Positions 61,056 through 64,000 of a DNA stretch of 64,000 nt are shown one piece after another. Made by a program: the position numbers and the translations under genes. The stretch is from JANQQN01 sp964519665 (GTDB lineage Bacteria; Myxococcota; Kuafuiibacteriia; Kuafuiibacteriales; Kuafuiibacteriaceae). The notes under the pieces are model-generated. The model did not search any database, was not told the DNA's origin, and saw only the letters and a list, made by a program, of their open reading frames with translations. Location: the NCBI GenBank assembly GCA_964519665.1, contig CAZFIV010000009.1, forward strand, positions 62,001 to 126,000. Reading direction: 5' to 3'. The first letter of the stretch is position 1; each line of letters starts with the position of its first letter.

Positions 61056-61540
61056 TGAGTGAAGAGCTCGCGCCCATTCCACGCAAGGTGCTGATCGCCG
61101 CCGGCCTCTTGATCGCGTCGACGTTCGTGATCGCCGGTATCGGTCGATATACGCAGTTGGGCGCCAGTCGGCGCCCAGCCGCGACCGTCGTCCGCAGCGT
61201 CGACCTAAGGTTTCTCGATGCCGAAGATGGCGGTGTCGAGGTCACCTACGCCGATGGCCGACCCCTTACTCGGCTCGAGCCGGGGACGAACGGGTTCATC
61301 CGCGGAGTGTTGAGAAGTCTGGCGAGAGCTCGTCGTCATCAGCGGGTCGAGGTCGACCCACCCTTCCGACTTGCGCTATGGTCGGACCATCGAATCACCA
61401 TCGACGATCCGGCGACGGGTCGTTCGGTGGACGTCAGCGGATTTGGTCGCGATAACAGCGGCGCGTTTGCTCGCCTACTCGCCGCCAACGCCACTCTAGC
61501 GCCCGCCTTGGGCCCCCGCCTTGGCCCTGGAAGAGAATAG
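61055..61540 (+). CDS. puhC: Photosynthetic complex assembly protein PuhC
   Basis: A 161-aa single-pass membrane protein (helix KVLIAAGLLIASTFVIAGIG) with a periplasmic domain containing VDLRFLDAEDGGVEVTYADG and LEPGTNGFIRGVLRSLARAR, matching PuhC. The ATG shares one base with the puhB stop (TGATG). It aids optimal RC-LH1 assembly. The last residues (LGPRLGPGRE) are Pro/Gly-rich. Confidence 0.92.
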   Translation: MSEELAPIPRKVLIAAGLLIASTFVIAGIGRYTQLGASRRPAATVVRSVDLRFLDAEDGGVEVTYADGRPLTRLEPGTNGFIRGVLRSLARARRHQRVEVDPPFRLALWSDHRITIDDPATGRSVDVSGFGRDNSGAFARLLAANATLAPALGPRLGPGRE

Positions 61541-61550
61541 GAGACTGCGT

Positions 61551-61841
61551 ATGCTCCAGAAGCGAAAATTCAAGGTCGGCTGCACGGTAGAGGTGTCGCA
61601 CACCTTCGAGAGCCTACACGCTCATGTCCACCTCGATGGAGACGTTGCGATCTATCCGGGTGACCAGGTGCTGGTTCACGGCAGCCCCATTCATCCCCCT
61701 TATGGCCAGTGTCAATCGGAACGAAGGACGGCGACCGTGACTCGTGCGACCGTCCTCGAGCGGTGGTGGACGCAGCTTGTCGGAAATGCAGAATGTCTGG
61801 AGCTACTCGACGTGAGCTTCAGCGATAGGAGGATCCTGTGA
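61551..61841 (+). CDS. Small conserved-type ORF between puhC and acsF
   Basis: A 96-aa soluble protein (MLQKRKFKVGCTVEVSHTFE...) with a beta-rich first half (HVHLDGDVAIYPGDQVLVHG) and a Trp-rich TVLERWWTQLVGN segment. AGGAG lies about 8 bp before the ATG; the gene overlaps acsF by 4 bp. A short gene is regularly found at this position in proteobacterial photosynthesis clusters, and this one seems to be its counterpart, but its biochemical role is not known to me. Confidence 0.82.
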   Translation: MLQKRKFKVGCTVEVSHTFESLHAHVHLDGDVAIYPGDQVLVHGSPIHPPYGQCQSERRTATVTRATVLERWWTQLVGNAECLELLDVSFSDRRIL

Positions 61842-62917
61842 CCGCCACAACCATGAACATTCCCGCGGCTCCAGAAGCGATCAACGAAACGACCCGACGG
61901 GCGCAGGAGACGACGACGCTCAGCCCGCGCTTCTACACGACGGACTATGACGCACTCGATCGGATGAGCGTCGAATCCGTCCGCAAAGAATGGGACGAGC
62001 TCATCGACGAAATGAAGCGGGACCCCAACAAGGGTCACTTCAAGCGACGTGACGATTGGGACCTTGATTTGTCGAAGATCGAAGAGCCGTTGCGGTCCGA
62101 GTTCATCGACTTTCTGGTCAGCTCGCTCACGGCTGAGTTCTCGGGTTGCGTTCTGTACGCCGAGATGCGTAAGCGCGGCACCAACCCGGACATCTGCACT
62201 CTATTCAAATGCATGAGCCGAGACGAAGCCCGGCACGCCGGCTTTATCAACGACAGCCTCAAAGACTTTGACGTCGGTGTCGACCTGAGTTTCTTGACCC
62301 GCGCCAAGAAGTATACGTACTTCAGCCCAAAGTTCATTTTCTACGCGACTTACCTTTCCGAGAAGATCGGCTACGCCCGGTACATCACGATTTTCCGCCA
62401 CTTGGAAGCCAACCCCCAATACCGCTTTCACCCTATTTTCAAGTGGTTCAAAGAGTGGTGTAACGACGAGTTCCGGCACGGCGAAGCCTTTGCGCTATTG
62501 ATGCGCGCCGATCCGAAACTCTTGAGTGGCGTCAACAAACTCTGGATTCGTTTCTTCCAGCTCGCAGTGTTCGCGACGATGTTCGTCCGCGACCATCACC
62601 GCCACGCATTTCATGAAGCGCTCAACATCGACCCCACCGAGTACGGAATGAAGGTCTTCCGAACCACACTGGAGATCTCGAAGCAGGTCTTCCCCGTGCT
62701 TCTCGATATCGACCACCCCGCCTTTCTCGCCGGGCTCGAGCGCCTGGTCGGGCTGGCCAACCGGCTCGAACGGGTGAAGAGGGGAAATCGCTGGTTTGGC
62801 TGGCTCCGCGCGCTTCCGCTGCAGGCGAAAATCGCCTGGACCTTCACGCGCCTCTATCTTCTTCCGGTAAAGAACAATAGACTGCCGGAGACAAGCCGGC
62901 TCCAGCCGGCATGGTAA
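61838..62917 (+). CDS. acsF: Mg-protoporphyrin IX monomethyl ester oxidative cyclase (aerobic)
   Basis: A 359-aa diiron monooxygenase forming ring E with O2. The metal motifs are E100, D/E-x-x-H with E130 and H133 (MSRDEARHAGF), E174 and E211-x-x-H214 (NDEFRHGEAF). The N-terminal LSPRFYTTDYDAL is typical. The GTG start overlaps the 96-aa ORF by 4 bp. Its presence shows that bacteriochlorophyll synthesis can proceed with oxygen; the anaerobic enzyme BchE was not seen here. Confidence 0.96.
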   Translation: MTATTMNIPAAPEAINETTRRAQETTTLSPRFYTTDYDALDRMSVESVRKEWDELIDEMKRDPNKGHFKRRDDWDLDLSKIEEPLRSEFIDFLVSSLTAEFSGCVLYAEMRKRGTNPDICTLFKCMSRDEARHAGFINDSLKDFDVGVDLSFLTRAKKYTYFSPKFIFYATYLSEKIGYARYITIFRHLEANPQYRFHPIFKWFKEWCNDEFRHGEAFALLMRADPKLLSGVNKLWIRFFQLAVFATMFVRDHHRHAFHEALNIDPTEYGMKVFRTTLEISKQVFPVLLDIDHPAFLAGLERLVGLANRLERVKRGNRWFGWLRALPLQAKIAWTFTRLYLLPVKNNRLPETSRLQPAW

Positions 62918-62921
62918 CTAA

Positions 62922-63698
62922 GTGACCACATTCGCCCCGGCCGTTCTCTTCGCCCTCTTTTTGTGGTGGTTCAGCACCGGGGTGCTCCTTTACGTTGATC
63001 ATCTTCCTCGGCGAACGTTTCGAAGAAGTCTCGCCATCGCGTCCGTCCTCGCGCTCGCCGGCTGCGTGGGTCTGGTGGCTTCAAGCCGGTCGGCGACGGT
63101 CGTCAACGCGTACTTGGGATTTGTCTGTGCCCTCCTCGTTTGGGCGTGGCACGAACTCACCTTCCTCATGGGGATCGTCACCGGCCCTCGAAAATCGCCC
63201 TGCCCGCCCGACGCCGTCGGATGGAAGCGATTCGGCTACGCGACCGCGACCGTCATCCACCACGAAGTGGCGCTAGCGCTGACCAGCGCGGGGTTGGTTG
63301 CGCTGACGTGGAATCAGCCCAACCAGGTCGGAACGGCGACGTTCGTCGTCCTATGGGTCATGCGGGTCAGTGCAAAACTGAACGTCTTCCTGGGCGTTCA
63401 GCATCTGAGCACCGAGTTCGTGCCCGAACATCTGTCGTATATGCTGAGCTACTTTGGACGCTCGGCCATGAACCCCCTCATGCCCGTCTCGGTGGCGGCT
63501 GGAACGCTCGGCGTCATCTGGCTGATTCGGGGGTCGGTCGAGTCCGCAGGCACGATGCACACTGTGGTGGCGACCGGCTTCGTGGCGACCATCTTGGCCC
63601 TGGCCGTCATCGAGCACGTCCTGCTCATTCTTCCCGTTCAGGATTCGATTCTTTGGCGATGGGCGCGTCGAGCAGAAGGTCGCTCCGCGACCTCTTGA
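62922..63698 (+). CDS. puhE: Photosynthetic complex assembly protein PuhE (DUF3623)
   Basis: A 258-aa membrane protein with about seven helices. It starts VLFALFLWWFSTGVLLYVDH, and holds GFVCALLVWAWHELTFLMG and VFLGVQHLSTEFVPEHLSYM, the hallmarks of the family. In Rhodobacter PuhE modulates bacteriochlorophyll synthesis. GTG start 4 bp after acsF. It is the last gene of the right arm; no hemA or cycA follows. Confidence 0.93.
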   Translation: MTTFAPAVLFALFLWWFSTGVLLYVDHLPRRTFRRSLAIASVLALAGCVGLVASSRSATVVNAYLGFVCALLVWAWHELTFLMGIVTGPRKSPCPPDAVGWKRFGYATATVIHHEVALALTSAGLVALTWNQPNQVGTATFVVLWVMRVSAKLNVFLGVQHLSTEFVPEHLSYMLSYFGRSAMNPLMPVSVAAGTLGVIWLIRGSVESAGTMHTVVATGFVATILALAVIEHVLLILPVQDSILWRWARRAEGRSATS

Positions 63699-63782
63699 GC
63701 TCCGGTGCTCAACCAACGCCGGGAGGCAACCCGCATTCCCGAGCGCACGGGTGCGACAATAGAACACATTTAGAGGCTAGAG

Positions 63783-63823
63783 CCTAACCCCCATCGAGGG
63801 CGGTTAGGTTAGGGGCTGTTTTT
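63783..63823 (+). terminator. Probable terminator after puhE
   Basis: CCTAAC (63783-63788) pairs with GTTAGG (63803-63808), with partial C/G pairing inside; TTAGGGGCTG and a T5 run (63819-63823) follow about 10 bp on. It lies in the 155-bp gap 63699-63853, which shows no gene. It would end the photosynthesis superoperon. Confidence 0.45.
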
Positions 63824-63853
63824 CCGCGCCGATCGCGGTAGGCCGCCCTCGCA

Positions 63854-64000
63854 ATGAAGCGAATTCTCCTCGTCCTGATGATCGCGGGTTGCGCCACCCC
63901 AAACGGTGCCCAACCCGCAGCCTCACAGCCCAGCTCACAGCCCGCAAGCGCGCCGAGCTCGGCCTCGATGTCGACCGTTGAGAGCAAAGAGGTCACCTAC
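63854..64000 (+). CDS. Exported lipoprotein, N-terminus only (partial)
   Basis: The first 49 codons of a plus-strand gene reach the window end. The signal peptide MKRILLVLMIAGC has a good lipobox; a Ser/Pro/Gln/Ala-rich linker follows and the visible part ends STVESKEVTY. A VTY start after such a linker is seen in dienelactone-hydrolase-like lipoproteins, but too little is visible to assign a family. No CxxCH haem motif is present in the visible part, so it cannot be called the RC cytochrome. Confidence 0.6.
   Translation, partial: MKRILLVLMIAGCATPNGAQPAASQPSSQPASAPSSASMSTVESKEVTY

Noticed and set aside
63854..64000. Possible pufC or cytochrome c lipoprotein at the right edge
   Set aside because: Only 49 residues are visible and no CxxCH motif appears; position next to puhE alone is not enough.

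Overview
The window is GC-rich bacterial DNA with dense coding and many short or overlapping gene junctions. The host looks like a member of the Myxococcota (the former Deltaproteobacteria). The evidence is a set of large exported lipoproteins with VWA and thrombospondin type 3 (TSP3) calcium-binding repeats, a protein ending in a MYXO-CTERM-like tail (Cys, hydrophobic helix, Arg cluster), an FHA/TonB-C protein next to outer-membrane barrels and giant TPR proteins that resembles the Myxococcus Glt/Agm envelope machinery, an FHA-domain sigma-54 activator, and many small lipoproteins. No rRNA, tRNA, CRISPR array, transposase or integrase was recognised.

Layout. Positions 1-8.1 kb (minus strand): a partial M23-type peptidase, a PPC-domain lipoprotein, two VWA/TSP3 lipoproteins and a TSP3 protein with a C-terminal sorting tail. 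8.3-24.2 kb (mostly plus): a Glt-like envelope cluster (small exported protein, FHA-TM-TonB-C protein, two beta-barrels, two TPR proteins), then lipoproteins, a GC-rich tandem repeat, a coiled-coil protein and another TPR protein. 24.3-31.7 kb: a third VWA lipoprotein, a beta-propeller lipoprotein, UDP-glucose dehydrogenase, an unknown helical-repeat protein and the sigma-54 activator. 32.0-36.9 kb: an ABC transporter operon with a fused permease/GldG protein and a DUF4340 protein. 36.9-42.1 kb: enolase, class II fructose bisphosphatase, a hotdog thioesterase, a zinc-ribbon protein and a DUF2236/MpaB-type oxygenase.

42.3-63.7 kb is a photosynthesis gene cluster. The left arm (minus) reads, in transcription order, aerR/ppaA-like B12-binding regulator, ppsR/crtJ, bchG, orf428 (PucC family), bchP, a small membrane protein and a HiPIP. 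The right arm (plus) diverges from a 254-bp control region and reads bchF, bchN, bchB, bchH, bchL, bchM, lhaA, puhA, puhB, puhC, a 96-aa conserved-type ORF, acsF and puhE. All right-arm junctions are within about 22 bp or overlap, so it looks like one superoperon. Together these genes cover Mg insertion (H subunit), methylation, E-ring closure by the O2-dependent route, dark protochlorophyllide reduction, vinyl hydration, esterification and phytyl reduction, plus H-subunit and reaction-centre assembly factors. Missing from the window are pufLM, pufBA, pufC, bchI/D, bchC/X/Y/Z and all crt genes, so the cluster must continue elsewhere if it is functional.

The main point is a proteobacterial-style type II photosynthesis cluster with its own PpsR/AerR regulation, set in a chromosome that otherwise looks like that of a complex-envelope myxobacterium. 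The window ends in a partial exported lipoprotein.
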